The position numbers and the translations under genes are program-made. A stretch of 53,982 nt of DNA from Pseudomonadota bacterium (GTDB lineage: Bacteria; Pseudomonadota; Gammaproteobacteria; Burkholderiales; Burkholderiaceae_C), in NCBI GenBank assembly GCA_023438115.1, contig JAEZEB010000255.1, forward strand, positions 1 to 53,982. The letters run 5' to 3'. Below, piece by piece: positions 17,101-25,357 of this stretch. Under the pieces are notes generated by a model that worked only from the letters and a program-made list of their open reading frames with translations, ran no database searches and was not told the DNA's origin. How positions within the stretch are numbered: position 1 is the stretch's first letter; every line of letters starts with the position of its first letter.

Positions 17101-19031
17101 ACGAGGCGCCGACCACGAGTCCGGTCGTGCTTCCCGACGTGGAGGAAGACGGCAGCCTGGTCATCACGCCTGGCGAGTTGCTGCAGAACGCAGCCGACGC
17201 GGAGGGCGATGCGCTGGCCATCACCAGCCTGAGCGCGAGCAACGGTACCGTGACCCTGAATGGCGACGGCACCTGGACTTTCCGTCCGGCTGCCGACTAC
17301 CACGGCAGCGTGACTTTCACGTACGGGATCACCGACGGCACCGCGACGGTGAGCGGCTCCGCGTCGCTGACGGTGACGCCGGTGAACGACGCGCCCACCA
17401 CGAGTCCCGTGACACTGGCGGACGTGGCGGAGGACGCCAGCCTCGTCATCGCGCCGGCCGACCTGCTGCGGAACGCCGGTGACGTGGATGGCGACGCGCT
17501 GGCAGTCACCGGCTTGAGCGCCAGCAACGGCAACGTGACCGCCAACGGCGACGGCACCTGGACCTTCCGTCCGGCCGCGGACTTCCACGGCGCGGTCACG
17601 TTCACGTACACGATCTCCGATGGAACGGCCGACGTGGCGGGCTCGGCCTCGCTGGTGGTGACTCCGGTGAACGATGCACCGACCAGCACGCCGGTCATGC
17701 TGGCGGACCTGGAGGAGGACGGCGCGCTGGTGATCACCCCCGCCGACCTGTTGCGGAACGCGGCGGACGTCGACGGCGATGCGTTGGCGGTCACGGGCCT
17801 GACGGCCAGCAACGGCACCGTCACCGCCAACGGCGATGGCACCTGGACTTTCCGCCCGGACGCGAACTTCCACGGCAACGTCACGTTCACCTACGGCATC
17901 AGCGACGGCAGGGCCACGACGGCGGCCACCGCGGACCTGACCGTCACGCCGCTCGACGACGCCCCGGTCGGCAACGCCGACCAGCTCGCCACGGATGCAG
18001 GCCGGCCGCTCACCATCGCCCCCGGCGCACTGGTCGCCAACGACACCGACGTGGAAGGCAGTCCGCTCTTCGTGTCCGCCGTGACGGCCGGCACGGGCGG
18101 AACCGTGACGCTCAACGCGGACGGCAGCATCACCTTCCGCCCGGATGCGGGCTTCGCGGGCACCGCCGGCTTCACGTATACCGTGAGCGACGGGTCTCTC
18201 GCCACCGTGGTGCCCGTGGCGATCGACGTGGCCGCACTGCCGGAAGCGCCTTCGCCCCCTGGCGGCACGGAGCCGACCCCGCCCGCACCACCTCCGACAC
18301 AAGAGCCGGAAGTGCCGGTCCCCGCGCCGCCTCCAGCCGCGGAAAGCCCGGCGCCCGCTCCCGTGGAAAGCGGTGCCGCATCCGCGATTCCGCCGGTGAC
18401 TGCCGCACCGGCCGCACCGGCCGCGCAACCGGAAGGCGAGAGCGCGACGGCGCAACGCGCGCCGCGGCCGACGCCGTCGTTGCAGGAAGCGCTGGGCCCG
18501 GCGCCTGAATCGCCGATCGCCACCCTCAACGCGAGCGCGATGTCCTTTGGCGCGCCGGCCGCGCGGCTGGCCTTGCAGGCCGAGGGCGGCCGGGTGGTGG
18601 ACAGCGTGGTCTTCGACCGCGCGGGCCTGCAGCTGATCGCGGCGCAGGGCACCGATTTCGCGCTGGCGCAGTTCGGCATCGAGAGCCGCTCGGGAGCCTC
18701 GCACCTCGCGGAGTTCCAGCGTTCGATCCGCTCACCCGCGTTCGAGCAGGAGTTGGACCGCCTGCGCGAAGCGGTGCGCGAGGAGCTCGATTTCGACAAG
18801 TCGGTGACGATCTCCGTCGTCAGCGTCTCTCTGGGCCTGTCCTTCGTCTACGTGCTGTGGCTGATCCGCGGCGGCGTGCTGCTCGGAAGCTATCTCTCGG
18901 CGCTGCCCGCCTGGCGCATGCTCGACCCGCTGCCCGTGCTGGCGCGTTCGGACGAGGAAGGCGAAGAGGACGACGAACCCCTGGACGCGGACGGCCCCGG
19001 CAGCCGCCACACGCTGCGGGGCTTCGGATGA
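14178..19031 (+). CDS. LEPR-XLL giant surface protein: SBBP propeller and cadherin-like repeats
   Basis: 1617 residues from a GTG with GGAGG 5-9 bases upstream; an in-frame ATG at 14100 would overlap the adaptor gene by 65 bases and lacks a better ribosome site. Residues 22-32 read GMEPRLLFSAD, a LEPR-XLL motif, close to the N-terminus. A propeller-entry domain follows (PMSFEANAGQ, about 72-270). Seven SBBP blades (YFGG, RIGG, YFGG, LLGG, FVGG, LLGH, FHGK starts) lie at about 277-730, enough for one complete propeller. Then come one divergent and five cadherin-like repeats with VNDAP borders (about 735-1350) and a Pro-rich linker (about 1355-1440). The end has one membrane segment at about 1543-1572 and an acidic tail. 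No classical signal peptide is seen. Probable role: adhesin or matrix protein carried by the neighbouring SecA/M50/HlyD proteins (inference). Confidence 0.9.
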   Translation: MIDWLRSFRSASRARHAPVAEGMEPRLLFSADLAGGLLLGADAAAGAEHRTLTAAGEYASSVTTTAATTYAALPMSFEANAGQAGEGIDFIAHGGGYGIALDDGHAWLALATESGARTVQLQLVGAREGVQAGGEGLLATRSNYLVGGEASRWATNLANYQAVAYRGVYDGIDVRYYGNQRQLEYDFIVAAGADAGQIRLRFDGAQASLDANGDLLLRVEGTDSELRFKAPVSYQRGDDGALQAVASAYAIHADGSIGFVLGAYDRGRELVIDPVLDYATYFGGAASEIATDVAVGADGFVYITGRTTSASFPGLANELPGQGTRGNGDIFVAKLTADLSQVVWSTRIGGSADEQANAIAVDANGNVAVTGWTKSTNFPTLNAADSTMGTGLLVPVQDAVIFKLDADGGLVFSTYFGGNEDTDSGNAVAFDAAGNVYAAGQASSGGLVLPILSPLLGSSDNAFINKYSPTGTLLYDQLLGGTGVDYATGLAVDAAGNAYVVGSTRSGSLALNSDTITMNGDDAGLSGAADGFLVRLDGAGDSVYATFVGGGDNDAATGVAIAADGQVYVVGETRFRNSGNLTTTTGAYQTTSNADTNDTIGFLRLFDTNQDGAGSLLYSTLLGHEDGDRPSDVAVMDGRAVIVGRSNSDSFPTTTGADNENNALFVVVIDPAGQGSLDLVHGTFHGKEMTAGGVAVHGREVYVSGGTAEAGHAMPGAHQGTPSNTDALVAAFNMNTAPVLVGVNAPGAVEEDSGRTSITVAGLLDATDADGDVAGIAITGLDATRGTWQYTLDGSTWIDIGAVSAGAALLLPADGIARIGFTPNADYSGTIAQALSFRAWDRSAGTAGTRVDTTRNGGSTAFSADTGSFDMVVTPVNDAPVAVLDRFTILEDEKLVIAPGDLYGNDVDAEGAQLSIVSVGGASGGTVRLNGNGINGTIHFDPDPDFHGTASFTYVVSDGVNEATGTVIIRILPVNEAPTTSPVVLPDVEEDGSLVITPGELLQNAADAEGDALAITSLSASNGTVTLNGDGTWTFRPAADYHGSVTFTYGITDGTATVSGSASLTVTPVNDAPTTSPVTLADVAEDASLVIAPADLLRNAGDVDGDALAVTGLSASNGNVTANGDGTWTFRPAADFHGAVTFTYTISDGTADVAGSASLVVTPVNDAPTSTPVMLADLEEDGALVITPADLLRNAADVDGDALAVTGLTASNGTVTANGDGTWTFRPDANFHGNVTFTYGISDGRATTAATADLTVTPLDDAPVGNADQLATDAGRPLTIAPGALVANDTDVEGSPLFVSAVTAGTGGTVTLNADGSITFRPDAGFAGTAGFTYTVSDGSLATVVPVAIDVAALPEAPSPPGGTEPTPPAPPPTQEPEVPVPAPPPAAESPAPAPVESGAASAIPPVTAAPAAPAAQPEGESATAQRAPRPTPSLQEALGPAPESPIATLNASAMSFGAPAARLALQAEGGRVVDSVVFDRAGLQLIAAQGTDFALAQFGIESRSGASHLAEFQRSIRSPAFEQELDRLREAVREELDFDKSVTISVVSVSLGLSFVYVLWLIRGGVLLGSYLSALPAWRMLDPLPVLARSDEEGEEDDEPLDADGPGSRHTLRGFG
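16800..18233 (+). repeat. Five tandem cadherin-like coding repeats, period 285 bases
   Basis: Unit borders coding PVNDAP/PVNEAP/PLDDAP begin at 16800, 17094, 17379, 17664 and 17949. The last three spacings are exactly 285 bases (95 codons) and the first is 294. Units share internal text such as NGDGTWTFRP and FTYxIxDG. This is tandem intragenic duplication with drift, open to slippage or recombination. Confidence 0.88.
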
Positions 19032-21523
19032 GGTTCCTCGGCACGCGCACCTACATCGCGCTGGGCCTCGTTTCCCTGGTGAGCACGGTGCTGCTGGCCG
19101 CTTCCTTCTTCGGCCTGGTGCCGGACCGCGAGGCCGCGGTGCGTGATGGCCGTGTCGCGCTCGCCGAGGCGCTGGCCGCCTCCAGCACGGCGATCCTGGG
19201 CAGCTCCGACCCGCGGCCGCTGGAGGAAGTGCTGCGCTTCGTGCAGAAGCGCAACCCTGACCTGCGCTCCGTCGGGCTGCGCACCCGCGATGGCCGCCTG
19301 GTCGTCGCGACCGGCGACCACGCCCGCGAGTGGGTGCCGATCGCCAGCGGCGGCGCGCGCGATGCGCAGATCCAGGTGAACCTGCAGGCCGGCGGCCAGC
19401 CTTGGGGGCAACTGGAGCTGCGCTTCGAGCCGCTGGTGCCGCACGGCCTCCTGGGCCTGTTGCAGACACCGCTGGTGCCGCTGCTGGCCTTCTGCTCCGC
19501 GCTGTGCTTCCTCGGCTTCCACGTCTACCTCACGCGCGTGCTGCGGCACCTCGATCCGAGCAAGGCGATCCCGGGGCGCGTGCGTTCGGCCCTCGATGCC
19601 CTGGCGGAAGGCCTGGTGGTGATCGACCGCAACCGCACCGTGGTGCTGGCGAACGAGGCCATCGTGCGCCTGCTGGGGCGCAGCAACGAGGCGCTCACGG
19701 GCACGCCCGTGGCGGCGCTGCCCTGGCTGGATGCGAACGGCGCGCCGCTCGCGCAGGAGGCGCAGCCGTGGTCCGCGGCGCTCGCCGAGGGCCGGGTGCA
19801 GCGCAACCTGCACCTGAAGCTGCAGGACACCGAGGGGCGCCTGCGCACCTTCAGCGTGGGCTGTTCGCCCGTGATCGCCGGCGGCGGCAAGCCCTCGGGC
19901 GCGCTGATCAGCCTCGAGGACATCACGCTGCTGGAGGAAAGCCGCGTCGAGCTGGCCGAAGCGAAGGACGAGGCCGAGGCCGCGAACCGTGCCAAGAGCG
20001 AATTCCTCGCCAACATGAGCCACGAGATCCGCACCCCGATGAACGCCATCCTGGGCTTCACGGAGCTGCTGCGGCGGGGCTTCGGCAAGAGCGAGCGCGA
20101 GTCCTCGCGCTACCTGGACACCATCCACCAGAGCGGGCGGCACCTGCTGGGCCTGATCAACGACATCCTCGACCTCTCGAAGGTGGAGGCGGGGCAGCTC
20201 ACGCTGGAGACGGTGTCCTGCGCGCCGCACGAGGTGGTGCAGGGCGCGCTGGCGGAACTCGGGCTCAAGGCGCGGGAGAAGGGCATCGCACTGTCGCTGC
20301 GCCTGCTGGGGTCCGTGCCCGAGCGCGTGCACTCGGACCCCGCGCGCATCCGGCAGGTGGTGCTGAACCTCCTGAGCAACGCCGTGAAGTTCACGCAGCA
20401 GGGCGGCGTGGAAGTGGTGCTGGCCTGCAGCGACGGCGTCTACACCGTGGAAGTGAGCGACACCGGGATCGGCATGGAACCCGCGCGCGTGGAGGCGATG
20501 TTCGATCCCTTCACGCAGGCGGACGCCTCCATCACGCGGCGCTTCGGCGGCACTGGCCTGGGGCTGGCCATCAGCCGCCGGCTGGCCCGCGCGCTCGGCG
20601 GCGACCTCACGGCGACCAGCCAGCCCGGCGTGGGCACGACCATGATCTTCAGCTTCGCCACCGGCGCGTTGGAAGACGTGCCCTTGCTGGATGCGGCCGC
20701 GCTCGCGCGGGCCGCGGAGGCGCCGGCGCCGTCGGGGCGCACACGCTGGAAGATCCCGTCGGCGCGGGTGCTGGTGGTGGACGACGGCGCGGAGAACCGC
20801 GAACTGATCTCGCTGGTGCTGACGGAGCATGGCCTGTGGATCGACGAGGCGGAGGATGGCCAGGTCGCCCTCGACAAGCTGGCGGCGCAGAGCTACGACC
20901 TCGTCCTCATGGACATGCAGATGCCGGTGGTCGACGGCTACACCGCCACGCGCGAGCTGCGCCGCCGCGGCCTGCAGCTTCCCGTGGTGGCGCTCACCGC
21001 GCACGCCATGAAGGGCTTCGAGGCGGAGGTGCTGGCGGCCGGATGCACCGCCTGCCTCACGAAGCCCGTCGACATCGACGCCTTGCTGCGCGAGGTGGCG
21101 CAGCTGCTGGGGGGCGAGGCCGTCGAGGCGCCGGCCGCGCACATCGCTTCGTTGTTCGTGGAGGAAGCGCAGGCATCGGGCGCGGAAGGTCCGATCCGCT
21201 CGCGCTTCGCCGGCAACCAGAAGCTGGTGCCCATCGTGCGCAAGTTCGCCGCGCGCCTGGAGCAGCAGCTGGCCGTGGCCCGCGAGGCGATGGAGGCGGG
21301 CGACCTGTCCGAGGTCGAGCGGCTGGCACACTGGCTGGCCGGCGCCGCCGGCACGGTCGGCTACGACGCCTTCACCGAGCCGGCGCTGGAGGTGGAGGCT
21401 GCCGCCAAGGCCGGCGACGCAGCGCTCGCCCAGGCGGTCCTGCAACGCCTGGTGCGCATGGGACGGCAGCTGGAAGTGCCGGCAGTGGCAATCAACGCAA
21501 CCATGGGCACAATCCAGCCATGA
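19028..21523 (+). CDS. Hybrid sensor histidine kinase with receiver and HPt domains
   Basis: 831 residues; ATG overlaps the LEPR-XLL stop (ATGA). Inner-membrane: a first hydrophobic segment at about 8-27, a periplasmic sensor of about 110 residues, and a second segment near 141-168. A PAS domain (LAEGLVVIDRNRTVVLANEA, about 190-300) precedes HisKA with NMSHEIRTPMNAI (phosphorylated His about 332). HATPase follows with NLLSNAVKF, DTGIGM and GGTGLGLAI. Next is a receiver domain, VLVVDD to LMDMQMPVVDG, with Asp about 629 and LTKPVD. A C-terminal HPt-like domain carries RLAHWLAGAAG, His about 768. All phosphorelay residues are present. Position suggests it senses assembly or occupancy of the surface protein and signals to the next gene product. 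Confidence 0.94.
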   Translation: MRFLGTRTYIALGLVSLVSTVLLAASFFGLVPDREAAVRDGRVALAEALAASSTAILGSSDPRPLEEVLRFVQKRNPDLRSVGLRTRDGRLVVATGDHAREWVPIASGGARDAQIQVNLQAGGQPWGQLELRFEPLVPHGLLGLLQTPLVPLLAFCSALCFLGFHVYLTRVLRHLDPSKAIPGRVRSALDALAEGLVVIDRNRTVVLANEAIVRLLGRSNEALTGTPVAALPWLDANGAPLAQEAQPWSAALAEGRVQRNLHLKLQDTEGRLRTFSVGCSPVIAGGGKPSGALISLEDITLLEESRVELAEAKDEAEAANRAKSEFLANMSHEIRTPMNAILGFTELLRRGFGKSERESSRYLDTIHQSGRHLLGLINDILDLSKVEAGQLTLETVSCAPHEVVQGALAELGLKAREKGIALSLRLLGSVPERVHSDPARIRQVVLNLLSNAVKFTQQGGVEVVLACSDGVYTVEVSDTGIGMEPARVEAMFDPFTQADASITRRFGGTGLGLAISRRLARALGGDLTATSQPGVGTTMIFSFATGALEDVPLLDAAALARAAEAPAPSGRTRWKIPSARVLVVDDGAENRELISLVLTEHGLWIDEAEDGQVALDKLAAQSYDLVLMDMQMPVVDGYTATRELRRRGLQLPVVALTAHAMKGFEAEVLAAGCTACLTKPVDIDALLREVAQLLGGEAVEAPAAHIASLFVEEAQASGAEGPIRSRFAGNQKLVPIVRKFAARLEQQLAVAREAMEAGDLSEVERLAHWLAGAAGTVGYDAFTEPALEVEAAAKAGDAALAQAVLQRLVRMGRQLEVPAVAINATMGTIQP

Positions 21524-23433
21524 CCGCCAGGGATTCAGGTTCGGGAGGCATGTCGACGCGCGGAGGCGAGCGCGACAGCCTGACGAGCACGCCAACGGTG
21601 TTCGCACCGGGCGAGGACAAGCTGAGCGAACAGGAACTGCGCGCGCTGTCCCCGCAGGAAGCCGTCTGGAGCCACCGCTCCGTGCCCGCGCTCTCGCAGG
21701 CGTTGATCATGATGGTCGACGACGAGATGCTGAACATCGAGATGACGCAGGCCTTCCTGATGGAGGCCGGCTACCGGCAGTTCGTCCACACCGACCAGCC
21801 CGAACAGGCCATTCCCATGATGCGCCGCGAGGTACCCGGCGTCCTGCTGCTGGACCTGAGCATGCCGCGCGTGGGCGGGCTGGAGATCCTGGCCGCGATG
21901 CGCGACGACCCCGTGCTGCGGCACGTGCCGGTGATCGTCCTCACGATCAGCACCGATCCGCAGGTGAAGCTCAAGGCGCTGGCGCTGGGCGCGATGGACT
22001 TCCTGTCCAAGCCCGTGGACCCGAGCGAGCTGGGCCTGCGCATCCGCAACACGCTTGCGGCCAGCGCGTACCGGGACTACCTGAGCCACCACGACACGCT
22101 GACCGGCCTGCCGAACAAGCAGCGCTATCGCAAGGAAGCCGCGGACGTGCTCGTCGAGGCCACGGCCAACGGCCACTCGGGGGCGCTGCTGCACATCGGC
22201 GTCGACGCGCTCGGACGCATCAACGACGCCCTGGGCCGCGCGGCGGGCGACCACCTGCTGCAGCGCATCGCCAAGCGGCTCGCGAGCTGCGTGCAGACCG
22301 AGGCCGGTGGCGAGCTGTCCTCGGAGCAGCACCAGCCGACGCTGTACCGTTTCGATGGCGACGAGTTCGCCGTGATCGTTCCCTACATGGAAGGCGTGCA
22401 CAGCGCCGCCGCCTTCATCAACAAGCTGCTCGAGGACGCGACCGTGAGCTACCGGCGCCACGACGCGCCGGAGCTGTTCGTCACCTGCAGCATCGGCGTG
22501 TCGGTGTTCCCGGGCGACGGGCTCGACCCGGATGTCCTGATGCGCAACGCCGGCCTGGCGCTGCGACATGCCAAGCAGGCCGGCCCGCACCGCTACGAGT
22601 TCTTCTCGCCGCAGTTCAACGAGCTGGCCAAGAGCCGGCTGGATCTCAGCGCCGAGCTGCGCCACGCGATCGGCCGCGACGAGATCGAGCTGCTCTACGA
22701 GCCGGTCGTGGAGCTCGCGACCGGCCGGCTGGTGGGCGCCGGCACCATCGTGCGGTGGAACCATGCCTCCGGCCGCGTGATCGAGGGCGACGAGCTGATG
22801 GAGCTGGCGGGCAGTTCCGAGATGGACGTGGCGCTCACCGAGTGGGTATTCGAGCAGATGCGCAGGCACGTGAAGAACTGGCGCGCCGCCGGGCTGCAGC
22901 CCGTGCCCGCGGGGGTGAAGGCGTCGCTGGCCCACATGCGGCCACGCGACCTGGCGCACCTGGCCGACGCCGCCATCGCCGGCGGGATCGAGCCGCGCCT
23001 GCTGTCGCTGGAACTGCAGCAGGTGGCGAGCCTGCAGTTGCTGCCGGCGAAGGACACGGCGCCCTTGCTGGCGCTGCGCAAGAAGGGCGTGCAGCTGTCG
23101 ATCGACCGCTTCGGCTCCACGGCATCGGTGGCGCACCTGCGCCGCCTGCCTTGCGACGAGATCAAGGTGGACGCCTCCTTCATGCAGGAGCTGGAGCAGG
23201 ACGGCACCCTGCAGGCCATGCTGCTGGGCGTGGGCGACCTGGGCCGGCGGCTGCGCCTGACCTGCGTGGCCTGCGGCGTGGACACCGCGCCCAAGCTGGA
23301 CTTCCTGCGCAAGCACGGCTGGGACCAGGCGCAGGGCCGCATCTTCTCGGAACCCCTGTCGGGACTGGCTTTCGCGGCCCGGTGGCTCACGCGCAGCGGC
23401 AAGCCGCAGCGGGTGCCCATGCCGGGCGAGTAG
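21520..23433 (+). CDS. Response regulator with degenerate GGDEF and EAL domains
   Basis: 637 residues; ATG overlaps the kinase stop (ATGA). Receiver domain at about 65-190: MMVDDEM, phospho-acceptor LLLDLSMPRVGG (Asp about 112), SKPVD. GGDEF domain: HHDTLTGLPNKQRY, then RFDGDEFAVI (about 277-286), where the first Gly of GGDEF is Asp. EAL domain: the signature is GAGTIVRWNH (about 406), lacking the catalytic Glu, and the usual DDFG segment reads IDRFGSTAS. Lys of the KVD motif (EIKVDASFM) is kept. The EAL part is predicted inactive as a phosphodiesterase and the GGDEF part doubtful. It more likely acts as a c-di-GMP-responsive or protein-binding output module. Probable partner: the preceding kinase. 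Confidence 0.93.
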   Translation: MTARDSGSGGMSTRGGERDSLTSTPTVFAPGEDKLSEQELRALSPQEAVWSHRSVPALSQALIMMVDDEMLNIEMTQAFLMEAGYRQFVHTDQPEQAIPMMRREVPGVLLLDLSMPRVGGLEILAAMRDDPVLRHVPVIVLTISTDPQVKLKALALGAMDFLSKPVDPSELGLRIRNTLAASAYRDYLSHHDTLTGLPNKQRYRKEAADVLVEATANGHSGALLHIGVDALGRINDALGRAAGDHLLQRIAKRLASCVQTEAGGELSSEQHQPTLYRFDGDEFAVIVPYMEGVHSAAAFINKLLEDATVSYRRHDAPELFVTCSIGVSVFPGDGLDPDVLMRNAGLALRHAKQAGPHRYEFFSPQFNELAKSRLDLSAELRHAIGRDEIELLYEPVVELATGRLVGAGTIVRWNHASGRVIEGDELMELAGSSEMDVALTEWVFEQMRRHVKNWRAAGLQPVPAGVKASLAHMRPRDLAHLADAAIAGGIEPRLLSLELQQVASLQLLPAKDTAPLLALRKKGVQLSIDRFGSTASVAHLRRLPCDEIKVDASFMQELEQDGTLQAMLLGVGDLGRRLRLTCVACGVDTAPKLDFLRKHGWDQAQGRIFSEPLSGLAFAARWLTRSGKPQRVPMPGE

Positions 23434-23455
23434 GAGCCTGCCGCACCGGCTCCTA
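23431..23455 (+). terminator. Hairpin at the end of the export/display operon
   Basis: Perfect 8-bp stem TAGGAGCC (23431-23438, including the stop codon) with GGCTCCTA (23448-23455), 9-base loop. No T-run follows; termination plausible. Confidence 0.5.
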
Positions 23456-23539
23456 GTGGAATCCACGGAGTAGGCAGGCCCCGCGGCACGGGCGTAGACT
23501 GGCCGCGGGCCCATCCGGGCCGTCCGTTCAGGAGGCCCC

Positions 23540-25357
23540 TTGCAGCCGACGAACATCGCCGACCCGGCGTACTTCCACAAGGTGGTGGATTGCCAGTGGG
23601 CGTGCCCCGCGCACACCCCGGTGCCCGAGTACATCCGCCTCATCGCCCAGGGCCGCTACGGCGACGCCTACATGGTCAACTGGGTGTCGAACGTCTTCCC
23701 CGGCATCCTGGGACGCACCTGCGACCGGCCCTGCGAGCCCGCGTGCCGCCGCGGACGCGTCGAGCAGAGCAACACCGGGCAGCCGGAACCCGTGGCCATC
23801 TGCCGCCTCAAGCGCGTGGCCGCCGACATGAAGGAGGACGTGCGCGCCCGCATGCCGCAGCCGGTGCCCCGCAACGGCCGGCGCGTCGCCTGCGTGGGCG
23901 CGGGGCCGGCCTCGCTGACGGTGGCGCGCGACCTCGCGCCGCTGGGCTACGAGGTGACCGTGTTCGACGGCGAGCAGCGCCCCGGCGGCTTCATGTGGAC
24001 GCAGATCCCGCGCTTCCGCCTGCCCGAGTCGGTGATCGAGGAGGAGACGGGCTACGTGTTCGACCTCGGCGCGCGCTTCGTGGCGGGGCAGCGCATCGAA
24101 TCCATGCAGTGGCTGCTGCGGCAGGGCTTCGACGCCATCTTCGTCGGCTGCGGCGCGCCGCGCGGGCGTGACCTCGACCTGCCGGGCCGGCAGGAGGCGG
24201 CGGCGAACATCCATGTCGGCATCGACTGGCTGGCTTCGGTGTCCTTCGGGCACGTGACGAGCACAGGCCGGCGCGTGATCGTGCTGGGCGGCGGCAACAC
24301 CGCCATGGACTGCTGCCGTTCCGCGCGCCGCCTGGGCGGCGAAGACGTGAAGGTAATCGTGCGCAGCGGCTTCGAGGAGATGAAGGCCTCGCCCTGGGAG
24401 AAGGAGGATGCGATGCACGAAGGCATCCCCATCCTCAACTACCACGTGCCGAAGTCCTTCGTGCACGAGGGCGGGCGGCTCACGGGCATGACCTTCGAGG
24501 TGGTGCGCGCCGAGTACGACGCGCAGGGGCGCCGCACGCTCGTTCCCACGGGTGAGCCGGATCCCTTCTTCCCCTGCGACGAGGTGCTGATCGCGGTGGG
24601 GCAGGAGAACGCCTTTCCCTGGATCGAGCGCGACTGCGGCATCGCCTTCGACCGCTGGGGCCTGCCGCAGCTGGATGCCGCGACCTTCCAGTCCACCGTG
24701 CCGCATGTCTTCTTCGGCGGCGATGCGGCCTTCGGGCCGAAGAACATCATCACGGCGGTGGCGCATGGGCACGAGGCGGCGGTGTCCATCGCGCGCCTTC
24801 TCGATGGCGAGGACCCGCGAAAGCGGCCTTCGCCCGAGGCCAACCTGCTGTCGCAGAAGATGGGCATCCACGAGTGGAGCTACGACAACGCCACTTCACT
24901 GGACGCGCGTTTCCGCGTGCCCTGGGCCCAGGCGGAGAAGGCCCTGGCCAGCATCCGCGTGGAGGTGGAGCTCGGCTTTGACGCGGCCACCGCCTTCCGC
25001 GAGGCGCAGCGCTGCCTGAACTGCGACGTGCAGACCATCTTCAACCAGGGCACCTGCATCGAGTGCGACGCCTGCGTGGACATCTGTCCCATGGACTGCA
25101 TCACCTTCACCGCCGGGGGCGAGGAGTCGGACCTGCGGCAGCGCCTGAAGGCGCCCGCGCTGAACCCGGCGCAGGACCTGTACGTCTCGGATCCGCTCAA
25201 GACCGGCCGCGTGATGGTGAAGGACGAGGACGTCTGCCTGCATTGCGGCCTGTGCGCCGAGCGCTGTCCCACGGGCGCATGGGACATGCAGAAGCTGCAG
25301 TTCAAGACGGCGCTGGCGGCTTCGGCCCGGCGCCAGCGCACCGCGGAGGCGGCATGA
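23540..25357 (+). CDS. FAD- and NAD(P)-binding Fe-S oxidoreductase, GltD-like with fused ferredoxin
   Basis: 605 residues. TTG start preceded by AGGAGG 4 bases upstream; no in-frame ATG until after the first cysteines, so TTG is preferred. The N-terminal Fe-S domain is CQWACPAHTPV and CDRPCEPACRRG, as in glutamate-synthase small subunits. Next come an FAD dinucleotide fold CVGAGPASLTVARDL and an NAD(P) fold VLGGGNTAMDCCRSARRLGG. The C-terminus has two 4Fe-4S motifs, CIECDACVDICPMDC and CLHCGLCAERCPTGA. Its stop overlaps korA (ATGA), so it is very likely the electron partner of the 2-oxoacid oxidoreductase, passing electrons between NAD(P)H and the KorAB Fe-S path. Direction of flow cannot be told from sequence. 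Confidence 0.9.
   Translation: MQPTNIADPAYFHKVVDCQWACPAHTPVPEYIRLIAQGRYGDAYMVNWVSNVFPGILGRTCDRPCEPACRRGRVEQSNTGQPEPVAICRLKRVAADMKEDVRARMPQPVPRNGRRVACVGAGPASLTVARDLAPLGYEVTVFDGEQRPGGFMWTQIPRFRLPESVIEEETGYVFDLGARFVAGQRIESMQWLLRQGFDAIFVGCGAPRGRDLDLPGRQEAAANIHVGIDWLASVSFGHVTSTGRRVIVLGGGNTAMDCCRSARRLGGEDVKVIVRSGFEEMKASPWEKEDAMHEGIPILNYHVPKSFVHEGGRLTGMTFEVVRAEYDAQGRRTLVPTGEPDPFFPCDEVLIAVGQENAFPWIERDCGIAFDRWGLPQLDAATFQSTVPHVFFGGDAAFGPKNIITAVAHGHEAAVSIARLLDGEDPRKRPSPEANLLSQKMGIHEWSYDNATSLDARFRVPWAQAEKALASIRVEVELGFDAATAFREAQRCLNCDVQTIFNQGTCIECDACVDICPMDCITFTAGGEESDLRQRLKAPALNPAQDLYVSDPLKTGRVMVKDEDVCLHCGLCAERCPTGAWDMQKLQFKTALAASARRQRTAEAA

Noticed and set aside
16800..18233. Tandem repeats read as a CRISPR array
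   Set aside because: The 285-base units are coding, in frame and without spacer/repeat alternation.
13917..18704. 1595-codon open frame on the minus strand opposite the LEPR-XLL gene
   Set aside because: Its product is His/Arg/Gly-rich low-complexity text without domains, as expected for antisense frames in GC-rich DNA; the plus strand has clear SBBP and cadherin-like repeats.
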